Source: Arenibacter sp. F26102
GTDB lineage: Bacteria; Bacteroidota; Bacteroidia; Flavobacteriales; Flavobacteriaceae
Length of the DNA: 64,000 nucleotides
Assembly: GCF_023015865.1 (NCBI RefSeq)
Contig: NZ_JALKBC010000006.1
Span: 62,001-126,000 of the forward strand
Direction: 5' to 3'
The notes below the pieces were generated by a model that saw nothing but the letters and a program-made list of their open reading frames with translations, was not told the DNA's origin and did no database searches. The first letter of the stretch is position 1. Each line of letters begins with the position of its first letter. Below are positions 9,437-18,271 of the stretch, piece by piece. The translations under genes and the position numbers were made by a program.

Positions 9437-10768
9437 CTATAATCTTCCAACGGCATATTCGCCGGCCGCTTCTCCCATGGCAACCGCATTTCCAGTGACC
9501 CTATAACTTGAAAACGCAATAAAATCACCCGAGATATTACGCCCGGCCATTAAAAGGTTCTCCTTGTCTTTTGAGATTAACGCCCTAATGGGAATGTCAT
9601 AAGGCTTGCTTTTTATGCCTCGTCCGTATTCTTTTCCTGAATTGGACTCTTCTTCGGTAAGCGAATGCACGTCAACGGGGAATGTGACCGTACAAACATT
9701 ATCATCATGTTTTTTGCCGATAATTAAGTCATTTTCGGTTACCGTATATTGCCCCTTTATCCTTCTTCCTTCGCGGACACCTATATGTTCTGCCGTAGCA
9801 ACCACGTATACATCTTCCCATGGTTTACCCAGCGATTTTAACCCTTTCACCAATTTCATTATTTCGGCTCTGGCATGTATTGTAGCATTCGTGACATCTA
9901 CAGTGTTTAATGCAGACTTTTCATATTCATGATTGAACATAACCATAAACAGGTCTTCCCTGATCGGAAATATGCCCGGTTGATTTATGCTGGGTTCCAT
10001 ACCCGCTTTTCTCATTTCTTTTAGAACCAACATTTTTGAACCCTGATCATTTACCTTTCTAACAAAGGGCTTTATGCTTTCATACGTAACCCCTGATATC
10101 ATTGCCAAAAGGGTAAACGGTTGGGTCAGTCCTGTTTTGTTCTCGCCAAAATCAAATTCACACCCCGAAAATGCCGCTAGATCGCCATCGCCCGTGCAAT
10201 CAATAAACATTTTTCCTTCCCATGCCTCCCTGCCAGATTTTGACTCCGTTACTATATGGGAGAGCTTCTTATCGGTTTGTATCACATCGACCAACCTAGT
10301 GTGAAGCAGTATTTGAATATTATTGGTTTTCAAACACATCTCTTCAAGAAGCACCTTCATTTCCTCTACATCAAAAGGAAAGCTTTTACCCTCATAATAG
10401 TCACTGGTGGCTCCACGTTTTATTAATTCCGATGTTATCTCCTGTATTAGACCTGTTTTGTTTTGCCAGTCCAAAATCCAGCTTAGCAGTCCGGCCGTCC
10501 ATACCCCTCCTAAACAACCATTGGCCTCCACAAGCAGTACTTTGGCCCCTAACCTCCCCGCTTTTATTGCCGCACATACGCCCGCAGGCCCGGCACCACA
10601 CACTACAACATCATATTTTCCCTTAATCTCGGTCAATCGTTCGTCCTCTATGATGAAGCCTTCTGGTAATTGCGGATCAGAAGCAAATGATTTATGGATA
10701 TCAAAAATTGACAACCCAACCGTGGCAAACAGGCCCTTTCTAAAAAATGATCTTCTTCCACTTTTCAT
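9437..10768 (-). CDS. Exported FAD-dependent oxidoreductase
   Basis: A 443-aa protein of the FAD_oxidored (PF12831-like) group. An RR-type export signal, SGRRSFFRKGLFATVG, opens the protein. The Rossmann dinucleotide motif is VVVCGAGPAGVCAAIKAG (about residues 54-71), followed by the 'EANGCLGGVWTAG' loop and a second FAD contact 'FIDCTGDGDLAAFSG'. The C-terminal 'LLMAGRNISGDFIAFSSYRVTGNAVAMGEAAG' completes the FAD site. Relatives are frequent in PULs, but their substrates are largely unknown: a sugar alcohol or uronate is plausible. It lies 15 bp downstream of the GH27 gene in the same direction and precedes GH28 copy 1. The 9303-9436 gap holds no recognised feature. Confidence 0.8.
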   Translation of the reverse strand: MKSGRRSFFRKGLFATVGLSIFDIHKSFASDPQLPEGFIIEDERLTEIKGKYDVVVCGAGPAGVCAAIKAGRLGAKVLLVEANGCLGGVWTAGLLSWILDWQNKTGLIQEITSELIKRGATSDYYEGKSFPFDVEEMKVLLEEMCLKTNNIQILLHTRLVDVIQTDKKLSHIVTESKSGREAWEGKMFIDCTGDGDLAAFSGCEFDFGENKTGLTQPFTLLAMISGVTYESIKPFVRKVNDQGSKMLVLKEMRKAGMEPSINQPGIFPIREDLFMVMFNHEYEKSALNTVDVTNATIHARAEIMKLVKGLKSLGKPWEDVYVVATAEHIGVREGRRIKGQYTVTENDLIIGKKHDDNVCTVTFPVDVHSLTEEESNSGKEYGRGIKSKPYDIPIRALISKDKENLLMAGRNISGDFIAFSSYRVTGNAVAMGEAAGEYAVGRL

Positions 10769-10783
10769 ATAATGGTTTATTTT

Positions 10784-12370
10784 TTATTTAAGAATAAATA
10801 GCCCCACTCCATTTGGACTTAATCGTATTGATATTTTTTCTGCCACCATGCTCAGATTTTCTTGTCTCCAAACATCAAAAACTTCCACGCTATTTTGAAA
10901 ACCCATAGTTTTTAAATCAACATCGATTACCCGTTCATCAACTGTGCTATTGTTAAATACTGCCAATACCTTTGAGCTATCTGCCAATCTTTTTATCATG
11001 ATAACTTCATCGTCCTCATTTTTTATGGTTTCAGCTACATGGCCCAATTCATCCTGGTTAATATTCATAACATCCGGATTAGTAAGTAGCCTAATTGTAA
11101 ACTCATCAATTTCATTGATATCGCAGGAAAAAAAGAAGGGCGCGCTGATTATGGACCATAAAGTAACGTACTGGTATCGCTGGTTTGTGCTTAATTTAAT
11201 TTCTTGGCTTGGATTCACCATTTTACGATGGTCGCGAAGTTTATGGATATACATAAAATCTGGATCATTCCATTGCCCTGGTTTACTGTAGGCTCTCAAT
11301 TCAGTAGATATTCTTAAAGCTTCCTTAAAATAATTTTCAACATTGTGGTTCAAATCACCCCCGGTTCGCCAGGTTGCAATACCTAAATCGGGCGCCCATT
11401 CCCAGGGATTTTCGAATCCGTATTGACATAAATTAAATAATATATCCCGTTTCTGTAAGCTGAGATATATAGCCATTGGCTGCCAAAGCGCAGATTGTGG
11501 ATAGGATTCACTTAAACCCCTGTTGCCCTTCAAATAACTGTTGCCCGAACACAAATCATATTTTAACAGATCAAATCCCCAATTTGCATACTGATCTGCA
11601 TCTAGCTTCTCATACCCTAAAGAACCCTCAAAGTTTTGGCATGTATAAGGACCTGGTGAACTGTAGATACCTACTTTTAAACCATAGTTATGAATATAAT
11701 CGGTCATTGCTTTCATATCAGGGAAGTTGTTGTTAGGAATAACATTACCTTCCGTATTCCTTACTTCGCCAACCAGACCATCAAAACTAAACCCTTCGTG
11801 CTGTTTCTTTTTATAGTCTTTTTTGGTTGCAAAACTTTCCTTACTTGTTTTCATCCAGCAATCATCAATCGATATGTACTGAAAACCGACATCTGCAAAT
11901 CCTTTTTCAACAAAAATATCGGCCGTTTTTCGCATTATATCATCCGTTATCATTAACATATGACCGCCCCACGAATTCCAACCCGTTGGTGGGGTCAAAG
12001 CAATTTGTTCACCTACCACCAATTTAAATTCGCGAGAAACCTTTCCATATTTATTGCTGGCAATTACCTTCATAGGATATTCGCCTTTCTCCTTAGGAAC
12101 AGTTCCGGTTATAATTCCCTTATCCGTATCTAGGTTCAATTGGTGGGTCAATCCTACTATTTCAAATTTTATCGGACGTTCTCCTTGACACGGAATTCGA
12201 AAAACAAACTCTTTACCGGGCCTTGCACCATATAACTTAGGCCCGTTAATTTTAGGTTCCTGGCTGGGCAAAGGTGTAAGAATTTCTTTTTCACCAATGC
12301 GCGCATCAAATACCTTTTGTGCGTGTATATTGCTACATGTTAATACTAATAGACAAAGTAATTTTCTCAT
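10784..12370 (-). CDS. GH27 alpha-galactosidase with N-terminal Ig-like domain
   Basis: The start at 12370 (ATG, 528 aa) is preferred: two codons upstream only a TTG extends the frame. The signal peptide ends near NIHAQ (residue 18). Residues about 40-120 form a putative Ig/NEW3-like domain ('GARPGKEFVFRIPCQGERPI...GIITGTVPKEKGEY'), common before GH27 modules. The GH27 barrel starts at 'TPPTGWNSWGGH'. The nucleophile is D272 in LLKYDLC, and the acid/base is probably D339 in 'ATWRTGGDL'. GQWNDPDFM is also characteristic. The enzyme should remove alpha-galactosyl or related (beta-L-arabinopyranosyl) side groups. It follows the gene fragment at 12377 with almost no gap. Confidence 0.88.
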   Translation of the reverse strand: MRKLLCLLVLTCSNIHAQKVFDARIGEKEILTPLPSQEPKINGPKLYGARPGKEFVFRIPCQGERPIKFEIVGLTHQLNLDTDKGIITGTVPKEKGEYPMKVIASNKYGKVSREFKLVVGEQIALTPPTGWNSWGGHMLMITDDIMRKTADIFVEKGFADVGFQYISIDDCWMKTSKESFATKKDYKKKQHEGFSFDGLVGEVRNTEGNVIPNNNFPDMKAMTDYIHNYGLKVGIYSSPGPYTCQNFEGSLGYEKLDADQYANWGFDLLKYDLCSGNSYLKGNRGLSESYPQSALWQPMAIYLSLQKRDILFNLCQYGFENPWEWAPDLGIATWRTGGDLNHNVENYFKEALRISTELRAYSKPGQWNDPDFMYIHKLRDHRKMVNPSQEIKLSTNQRYQYVTLWSIISAPFFFSCDINEIDEFTIRLLTNPDVMNINQDELGHVAETIKNEDDEVIMIKRLADSSKVLAVFNNSTVDERVIDVDLKTMGFQNSVEVFDVWRQENLSMVAEKISIRLSPNGVGLFILK

Positions 12371-12376
12371 GATCAA

Positions 12377-12643
12377 CTATTCTATAATTCGATAATAAAT
12401 TTTAGTATCCGAGCCCCCAGATGTCACCAACGGCCCGATGGGTCGGGCCATAAATACGACCCAATTTTCGGGATTCTCTTCCGTAGCCAATCCATCGGTC
12501 AATACTAGGCTCTGCGTATCATAAACCCCGATCAACTTATGTCGTTCCATTTCCTTTGGCAACTCCGTGAAGTTGTGTGTCATTTTTAATCTTCTTCTAT
12601 GTTGAAAGTCCGGATAGTAAGTCGTCCTATATTTGACTTTTAT
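12377..12643 (-). pseudogene. C-terminal fragment of an unidentified exported enzyme, probably a gene remnant
   Basis: A frame of 68 codons runs from an ATG at 12583 to a stop at 12377. The same frame stays open upstream to about 12643 with protein-like sequence (KVKYRTTYYPDFQHRRR..., then GVYDTQSLVLTDG, ENWVVFMARPIGPL, TKIYYRIIE). It reads like the tail of a larger glycan-active protein, with no start or signal peptide of its own. The 61 bp up to the GH28 stop at 12705 contain no missing N-terminus. I favour a deletion relic left between GH28 copy 2 and GH27, but a short expressed protein from 12583 cannot be excluded. Confidence 0.5.
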
Positions 12644-12704
12644 TCATGGAACAATCTACCATAGATTAAGAATGGAACACTTTTGTAAATCTCTGCAAGA
12701 AAAA

Positions 12705-14303
12705 TTATCGCTTTAGAAAAACATTTCCTTGTTCAATTATACTCTTACTTCTCTGCTTTTCTGAAAATATTGATTTAGATTGGTACAGCACATTATTGAG
12801 AATTGAAATCCCGCTTAATTTTCCTCCCATCATTTTCACGAACGAATCAGAATCACTATTATAGAAGCTGTTTTTTACTAGGATATGCTCACTATCTTTC
12901 AACGCAAATCCTGCAACTGACTTGCCTTTATTTAATAACTGAATGTCTGAAAACTGGCCCCCGGATACATCTTCCAATATAAAAGCAGGTCGTAAATCTT
13001 CAGCCTGCGTTTCTATTTGTATCGACTTTAATGTAATATTTTTAGCGTGACGGATAAAAAAACCGTGGGCAGGAAGTATTCCAAACATAGTCCCTTCAGG
13101 GTAATCTTTTTCTTTTTCAGGAATCTCGTTATTAAAGTCCGCCAAGACTCCGCCCCCTTCATGTTTAAGAACTATATTATTAAGAATAATATTTTGAACG
13201 GGGTTATCTGGAAGTCCAGTTATTGAGCAAGCTATATTTTTAGCGTTTGAAATATGAACATCGCTAATTAAAACATCTCCTAATTTACCAACATTCGTGA
13301 TTTCCATTCCTTCTTGATAAGGTCTGGCACGATTACCCAATCGAATAAAAATAGGAGCGAAAGTACCTTCAATTTTAATTCCTGAAATAACAACACCTTC
13401 CATTGTTCCGCCATCAACTATTTCCAGGGCTAGACCTGAAATACCGATTTTCTGTCCATAGAAAGTGGAATCAGTAACTGCAGAAGGCTTTACCACACAA
13501 TTACTAATTGAAATATTCCGGAATCCTCCGTTCGATTCGGTCCCCATCTTTATGGCATTGCAGTGGCTGCTTACAACACTGTTTGTAATACTAATATTTT
13601 CACAGGGCCTTCCAGAAGCACTTTTTAGAGTGATGCCGTCATCATCCGTATCGGAGATGATATCAGAAATAGTAACATTCTTACATCCATCAATATCTAA
13701 TCCATCGTTGTTGTAATTGTTGTGATTAAAAATCTTTATTCCCCTTATTTGAACCTCTTCACAAGCTAGATAATGCTGCATCCATGCACCTGAATTTTTA
13801 AGTGAAACATCGTAAACGCCCACATTGTAACACGAAATGAATTGAATCATATGAGGCCGGTTAACTCCCTCATCGTTTCCTACTCTTTTAAAACCTCTCC
13901 CTTGTCCGTCTATTTCGCCAAAACCTGAAATTTTGATGTTTTTTACATTCTCGGCATAAATTAATTGTTTTACATAACCACTTGTTCTTAACGAAGCATA
14001 TTCAGGTTTTATATCTGGGTAATGTTCAATATTCTTACTTCCCAAAAGTACAGCTCCATTAGATACATGAAGTTCTACATTATCCTTCATGATCAGCGTT
14101 CCGGTTACAAAATTCCCCGCCGGTATAACCACTCTTCCTCCTCCATTAGAGGTACATGAATCAATAGCAGCTTGTATTGCTGGTGCATTGTTCATGCTTT
14201 CTTGTTTAGCACCAAAATCTAGGATATTAAAATCTCTTGCCTGAATATTTGTTACTACCAATAGCAGGACCAATACAAATAAATAATTCTTTCCTTTTTT
14301 CAT
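12705..14303 (-). CDS. GH28 polygalacturonase-like enzyme (copy 2)
   Basis: A 532-aa parallel beta-helix protein starting MKKGKNYLFVLVLLLVVTN, a clear signal peptide ending near IQA. GH28 signatures are NNDGLDID, DTDDDGITLKS, CNAIKMGT and FIRLG. It differs from copy 1 (7650-9272) through the middle, yet the last ~90 residues are very alike: both contain SGG.FSDIQLLN, ..SVAGF, DS..ILVKNS.YNS.SDSFVKM.GGKL and SKSIFSE. The two copies may act on different linkages in the same galacturonan-containing glycan. The gene lies 18 bp downstream of the SGNH esterase gene, so it is probably in the same transcript. Confidence 0.85.
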   Translation of the reverse strand: MKKGKNYLFVLVLLLVVTNIQARDFNILDFGAKQESMNNAPAIQAAIDSCTSNGGGRVVIPAGNFVTGTLIMKDNVELHVSNGAVLLGSKNIEHYPDIKPEYASLRTSGYVKQLIYAENVKNIKISGFGEIDGQGRGFKRVGNDEGVNRPHMIQFISCYNVGVYDVSLKNSGAWMQHYLACEEVQIRGIKIFNHNNYNNDGLDIDGCKNVTISDIISDTDDDGITLKSASGRPCENISITNSVVSSHCNAIKMGTESNGGFRNISISNCVVKPSAVTDSTFYGQKIGISGLALEIVDGGTMEGVVISGIKIEGTFAPIFIRLGNRARPYQEGMEITNVGKLGDVLISDVHISNAKNIACSITGLPDNPVQNIILNNIVLKHEGGGVLADFNNEIPEKEKDYPEGTMFGILPAHGFFIRHAKNITLKSIQIETQAEDLRPAFILEDVSGGQFSDIQLLNKGKSVAGFALKDSEHILVKNSFYNSDSDSFVKMMGGKLSGISILNNVLYQSKSIFSEKQRSKSIIEQGNVFLKR

Positions 14304-14321
14304 TGTTACACTTTATAATAA

Positions 14322-15020
14322 TTAATAGTCTGATTTCTTTATATATTTTTCTAAAAATCCTGTAATATATGCAGCCTGTAATGCACGGGCATTCTCCTTA
14401 AAATGAACATGATCGGCAAACTGCCCAACACCCAATTTTTGGGTGAAATCATAAAGATCTATTACTGCAATATTATTTTTTTCACAAACCTCATCCGCGA
14501 TTTGGTTGTATATCTTCAGGTCGGCGGCATAACGCTTAAACCACTTCTGTTTCATATTATGAATACTATCCACAACCGGTGTTGTTCTCATCCATAACAC
14601 TTGAATCTCCTTGTGCTTCAATAACTGAAAAATGGCTTCAAGATTCTTTCGATATTCATTCTGGGATACCTGGATTTTATTCGATTCCGGATTTCTTTTT
14701 ATATCGTGCAAACCACAATTTAATAGGAGATAATCCGGAGTAAATTGCCAATCCTCTACTTTAGCACGAAGGTATTCCAATACCATGCGAGAATCACCTC
14801 CATTAGCTCCTGTAGGAATATCCAAGTTCTTCTCAGCACTTCCATCATCCACTTTGCGTTCGAACTGAATTTTTCCCTCTAGGTATTCTTCCAAAAATGG
14901 CCCATACTGAATTGAAATGCTATCGCCAATTAAAAATAGCTTGGGTATTGGTTTTACACAAAAAGCTGTTATTGCCGAGAAAGTAACAAGGAGCATGATA
15001 CTTAATACTACTCTTTTCAT
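14322..15020 (-). CDS. SGNH/GDSL-type carbohydrate esterase
   Basis: A 232-aa exported hydrolase with a signal peptide (MKRVVLSIMLLVTFSAITAF). The SGNH blocks are all present: block I 'LFLIGDSIS' (Ser nucleophile), Gly block 'TGANGGDSRMV', block III 'LLLNCGLHDIK' (Asn) and the C-terminal 'FADHVHFKENA' (Asp/His). The spacing resembles rhamnogalacturonan or xylan acetylesterases. It probably removes acetyl groups that block the GH28 or GH10 enzymes beside it. The gene sits 19 bp after GH10 copy A and 18 bp before GH28 copy 2. The specificity is an inference from context. Confidence 0.78.
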   Translation of the reverse strand: MKRVVLSIMLLVTFSAITAFCVKPIPKLFLIGDSISIQYGPFLEEYLEGKIQFERKVDDGSAEKNLDIPTGANGGDSRMVLEYLRAKVEDWQFTPDYLLLNCGLHDIKRNPESNKIQVSQNEYRKNLEAIFQLLKHKEIQVLWMRTTPVVDSIHNMKQKWFKRYAADLKIYNQIADEVCEKNNIAVIDLYDFTQKLGVGQFADHVHFKENARALQAAYITGFLEKYIKKSDY

Positions 15021-15039
15021 AATGCTTCGTTTACTGTAT

Positions 15040-16614
15040 TTAATTCTTCATTAATGGCACGGCAAAACCATCTCCATCCTCTTTTAAATAAAATTCGGTG
15101 CTTTGTTCCTCACCGGCACCATTCTTCCAGCTTATGCTATATCGGCCCTTAAATCCCCTGAACTTTGCCGTCCCGTCTTTCTCAACCACAACTGTTGTAT
15201 TGGTCTTCCATTCGTGGTTGATCAATTTGTCCAAAGCATAAAATGATGGTTTCGGTTTCATATCTCGGGAAAATAGACCGGATACAGCAGGCTCTCCCGG
15301 GTGGCCACAACCATCCACTACATTCCACCAGGTAATTCCCATCATAGGTTTCACGCTGAACCATAATCGATATAAGTTTCGTGCAATAATTGCTTGAATT
15401 TCCTCCCCTCGTTCGTCACCACCCGGAGAAGTAATTGTTATTTCACTCAGGTGAATGGGCAATCCGGCTTTTGCAATAGCGTCCATTTTATTCCACTGCC
15501 ACTGTGGCGTCTCTAGTGGTTTACCCTCAACAATATCAGAAATCTGCTGGTCTTTAAACAAATGCATCTGTGTCCCTATTACATCTATCCGACTACCATG
15601 AGCGCGTAGATCCTTAACTTGGTCTGCGTAATTTTCGGCAGTACGCTCTGGGGTATCCTCCCTATTATAATCATTGATAAAAAGCTGAACATTGTCTGGA
15701 AATACCTCAGCCGCAGTTTTAAATCCCTTATAGGCATAATCCCCGTGCACCCAACCAAACACACTTTTACCTACTACATCCCCGGTAACACTTTGACCAT
15801 GAAAATCCCCTGAGCTTTCATTTACAACGTCCCAGCTTTTAATCTGGTCGCCATAATAATTTCCAAGTTCAACAATGCGTTTTTCCGCAAACCTATTCAA
15901 CGATTGAAAAAATACGGGCGCCAGTTTTTCTATCTGCTCCGACGACATTTCCTTTATTTCCTCCTTTGTTAACTTATCAAGGTTTTCCTTTTCTTCTGCA
16001 GGCCAATATTGGTCATAAAACCATTTTGGCCAACTATGTCCGTTTCCCCATACAATTGTATGTCCATGGGTATGTATGTTTTTGCTTTTGCAAAATTCGA
16101 CAATAGGGTCTGTCGCCGGACGCCTCCAATGTGGTTCTTTCTGGGGTTCTTTTACTTGATTCCAGTATTCTTCCGTATCCCAATATTCCTCGCGAAATCG
16201 AGGACGATTAGGCTCCATTTCAAAACCTTTCCAGTAAAAAGGAATGGTGGCCGAATTAAACAATGTTCCGTACAGTTCCTTGTACTTTGCATTCAATTCA
16301 TTGGATCCCAACTGGTTAAAATTGAATATATGGGCTCCAAATAAAAAATCATGAGAAACCTGTTTTACTGTTATCGCTGTTCCAGCCGGAAGTCCTTTGA
16401 GATTTAATACCGCATCAGCTTTTCTGTTTTCCTCAATATCCCGATCAATTTTTGCCTGGACTTTGGAGTTCCACAATTTCCAGTAGGCAGCACTCATTAC
16501 CGTGTCCTTTTCTGAAATTGTTCCTCTAGGTTTTTCCTTTTCTATTCCATTAGCATATTGCGGGGAATGAAACAAACACAGTAATAGTAAAATGTAGATA
16601 TTTTTCTGATTCAT
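15040..16614 (-). CDS. GH10 endo-xylanase-like enzyme, copy A
   Basis: The start at 16614 (ATG, 524 aa) gives a normal signal peptide (MNQKNIYILLLLCLFHSPQYANG). The longer frame from 16668 would overlap the upstream gene. GH10 features: 'HGHTIVWGN' around residue 183, acid/base E266 in 'SWDVVNES', nucleophile E391 in 'IHLSEITITSPG', and 'GITWWNVVDG'. An N-terminal extension (about residues 25-100, 'KGLPAGTAITVKQVSHDFLFGAHIF') is the carbohydrate-binding or beta-sandwich type seen in many Bacteroidota GH10 proteins. A beta-sandwich tail follows residue 460. Residues 1-175 and 383-516 are nearly identical to copy B, while the middle is not. The substrate may be a xylan or another beta-linked backbone. 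Confidence 0.85.
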   Translation of the reverse strand: MNQKNIYILLLLCLFHSPQYANGIEKEKPRGTISEKDTVMSAAYWKLWNSKVQAKIDRDIEENRKADAVLNLKGLPAGTAITVKQVSHDFLFGAHIFNFNQLGSNELNAKYKELYGTLFNSATIPFYWKGFEMEPNRPRFREEYWDTEEYWNQVKEPQKEPHWRRPATDPIVEFCKSKNIHTHGHTIVWGNGHSWPKWFYDQYWPAEEKENLDKLTKEEIKEMSSEQIEKLAPVFFQSLNRFAEKRIVELGNYYGDQIKSWDVVNESSGDFHGQSVTGDVVGKSVFGWVHGDYAYKGFKTAAEVFPDNVQLFINDYNREDTPERTAENYADQVKDLRAHGSRIDVIGTQMHLFKDQQISDIVEGKPLETPQWQWNKMDAIAKAGLPIHLSEITITSPGGDERGEEIQAIIARNLYRLWFSVKPMMGITWWNVVDGCGHPGEPAVSGLFSRDMKPKPSFYALDKLINHEWKTNTTVVVEKDGTAKFRGFKGRYSISWKNGAGEEQSTEFYLKEDGDGFAVPLMKN

Positions 16615-18190
16615 GGTAATTCTGGTTTTAAGATAGTTTATGTTGAATATTCTAGAGTCCATCTCCATCCTCCTTTAAATAAAATTCTATATTCTGTTGT
16701 TCTCCGGCACTGTTCTCCCAGCTTATGCTATAACGGCCCTTAAATCCGCGAAACTTGGCAATCCCATCTTTCCCGACTTTAACTGTTGTATTTGTCTTCC
16801 ATTCGTGGTTAATCAAATTATTTAAAGCATAAAAAGATGGTTTCGGTTTCATATCTCGGGAAAATAGACCGGATACAGAAGGCTCGCCCGGGGCACCACA
16901 GCCGTCTACAACATTCCACCAGGTAATTCCCATCATAGGTTTGACGCTGAACCATAAACGGTATAAGTTCCGTGCAATAATGGCCTGGATTTCCTGCCCC
17001 CGTTTATCATCCCCTGGGGAGGTAATTGTAATTTCACTTAAATGAATTGGCAGACCTGCTTTTGAAAGTATTGCCATTTTATCCCAAACAATTTCCGGTG
17101 TTTCTATCGCTTTTCCTTCGGCAATATCAAGAGAACTTTGCGGATTGAACAGATGCATTTGAGAGCCCGTTATGTCAACTCTGGATCCTCTCGAGCGCAA
17201 ATCTTTAATCTGATTTAAGTAGTCGGCATCATTTTTATAATCATTAATGTTTAGCAAAGTATTTTCAGGAAAAACCCGATTAGCTATTTTAAAAGACTCG
17301 AACGTATAATCTCCGGGCATAAGTCCGTAATGACTTTTGCAAATTTTATCTCCAGGAACCATTTGTCCGGAACCAAAATCAGTAGCACTTTCATTTACCA
17401 CATCCCAGCTATGGATACGGTCTCCGTAGTAATTTGCCAGTTCAACTACCCTTCTTTCAAAAAGTCTTGTTAATTCTTTAGAAAATACTGGGGCAAGATT
17501 TTCTATTTCAGCGGGAGACAATTTGTACAGCTCATCTTGCGAAAATTTATTGAGTTTCTCCTTTTCTTCTTGGGGACAAAAATCATCAAACAGCCACTCC
17601 GGATTATGCCACTCGCGATTCCCCCAGGTCATGGTGTGCCCATGCAAACGGATTCCTTTGTTTTCACAAAATTCAACAATTGGGTCTGTCGCCGGACGTC
17701 TCCAATGCGGTTCCTTCTGGGGCTCTTTTACTTGGTTCCAGTATTCTTCCGTATCCCAATATTCTTCGCGAAATCGAGGACGATTAGGTTGCATCTCAAA
17801 TTTTTTCCAATAAAAAGGAATGGTGGCCGAATTGAACAGTGTTCCATACAGTTCTTTGTACTTTGTATTTAAATCATTCGAGCCCAACTGGTTAAAATTG
17901 AATATATGTGCCCCAAAAATAAAATCATGAGAAACCTGTTTTACGGTTATCGCTGTTCCGGCAGGAAGCCCTTTGAGATTTAATACCGCATCAGCTTTTC
18001 TGTTTTCCTCAATATCTCGATCAATTTTTGCCTGGACTTTAGAGTTCCACAATTTCCAGTAGGCAGCACTCATAACCGTGTCCTTTTGTGAAATTGTTCC
18101 TCGTGTTTTCTCCGTCTCTATCCCGTTTGCATATTGCGGGGTTTGAAACAAACACTGTAATAGTAAAATGTAGATAATTTTCTGATTCAT
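15067..18190. repeat. Tandem GH10 duplication with homogenised ends
   Basis: Block N is 16090-16614 in copy A and 17666-18190 in copy B. It encodes residues 1-175, which differ at about a dozen positions. Block C is 15067-15468 in A and 16658-17059 in B; it encodes about 134 residues with about fifteen differences. The DNA of both blocks is visibly near-identical over long stretches. The segment between them (about 620 bp) encodes clearly divergent protein. This pattern indicates gene conversion of the ends or replacement of the middle. It can also confuse short-read assembly. Confidence 0.8.
16652..18190 (-). CDS. GH10 endo-xylanase-like enzyme, copy B
   Basis: A 512-aa exported paralogue of copy A, lying 37 bp upstream in the same direction. 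Catalytic residues are intact: acid/base E267 in 'SWDVVNES' and nucleophile E386 in 'IHLSEITITSPG'. The central substrate-cleft region, residues about 176-377, differs strongly from copy A (for example TMTWGNREWHNPEW against TIVWGNGHSWPKW). The C-terminus stops at FYLKEDGDGL, eight residues short of copy A, because a TAG follows. This is unlikely to affect the catalytic domain. The two genes probably arose by tandem duplication and now differ in cleft specificity. Confidence 0.85.
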   Translation of the reverse strand: MNQKIIYILLLQCLFQTPQYANGIETEKTRGTISQKDTVMSAAYWKLWNSKVQAKIDRDIEENRKADAVLNLKGLPAGTAITVKQVSHDFIFGAHIFNFNQLGSNDLNTKYKELYGTLFNSATIPFYWKKFEMQPNRPRFREEYWDTEEYWNQVKEPQKEPHWRRPATDPIVEFCENKGIRLHGHTMTWGNREWHNPEWLFDDFCPQEEKEKLNKFSQDELYKLSPAEIENLAPVFSKELTRLFERRVVELANYYGDRIHSWDVVNESATDFGSGQMVPGDKICKSHYGLMPGDYTFESFKIANRVFPENTLLNINDYKNDADYLNQIKDLRSRGSRVDITGSQMHLFNPQSSLDIAEGKAIETPEIVWDKMAILSKAGLPIHLSEITITSPGDDKRGQEIQAIIARNLYRLWFSVKPMMGITWWNVVDGCGAPGEPSVSGLFSRDMKPKPSFYALNNLINHEWKTNTTVKVGKDGIAKFRGFKGRYSISWENSAGEQQNIEFYLKEDGDGL

Positions 18191-18271
18191 GGAAATTATT
18201 ATCTTAAGTTTTAATTAGCCACTCCGAAAAGGAGGATGCCCAGATTTAATTTTTTTAGTATTAAATTGACC

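Noticed and set aside
10401-10772. Several overlapping frames opposite the FAD oxidoreductase start
   Set aside because: They are antisense shadows of the conserved FAD-binding domain, which explains their length.
16615-16668. Earlier start for GH10 copy A (MEMDSRIF...)
   Set aside because: It would overlap the end of copy B and would bury the signal peptide 18 residues inside the protein.
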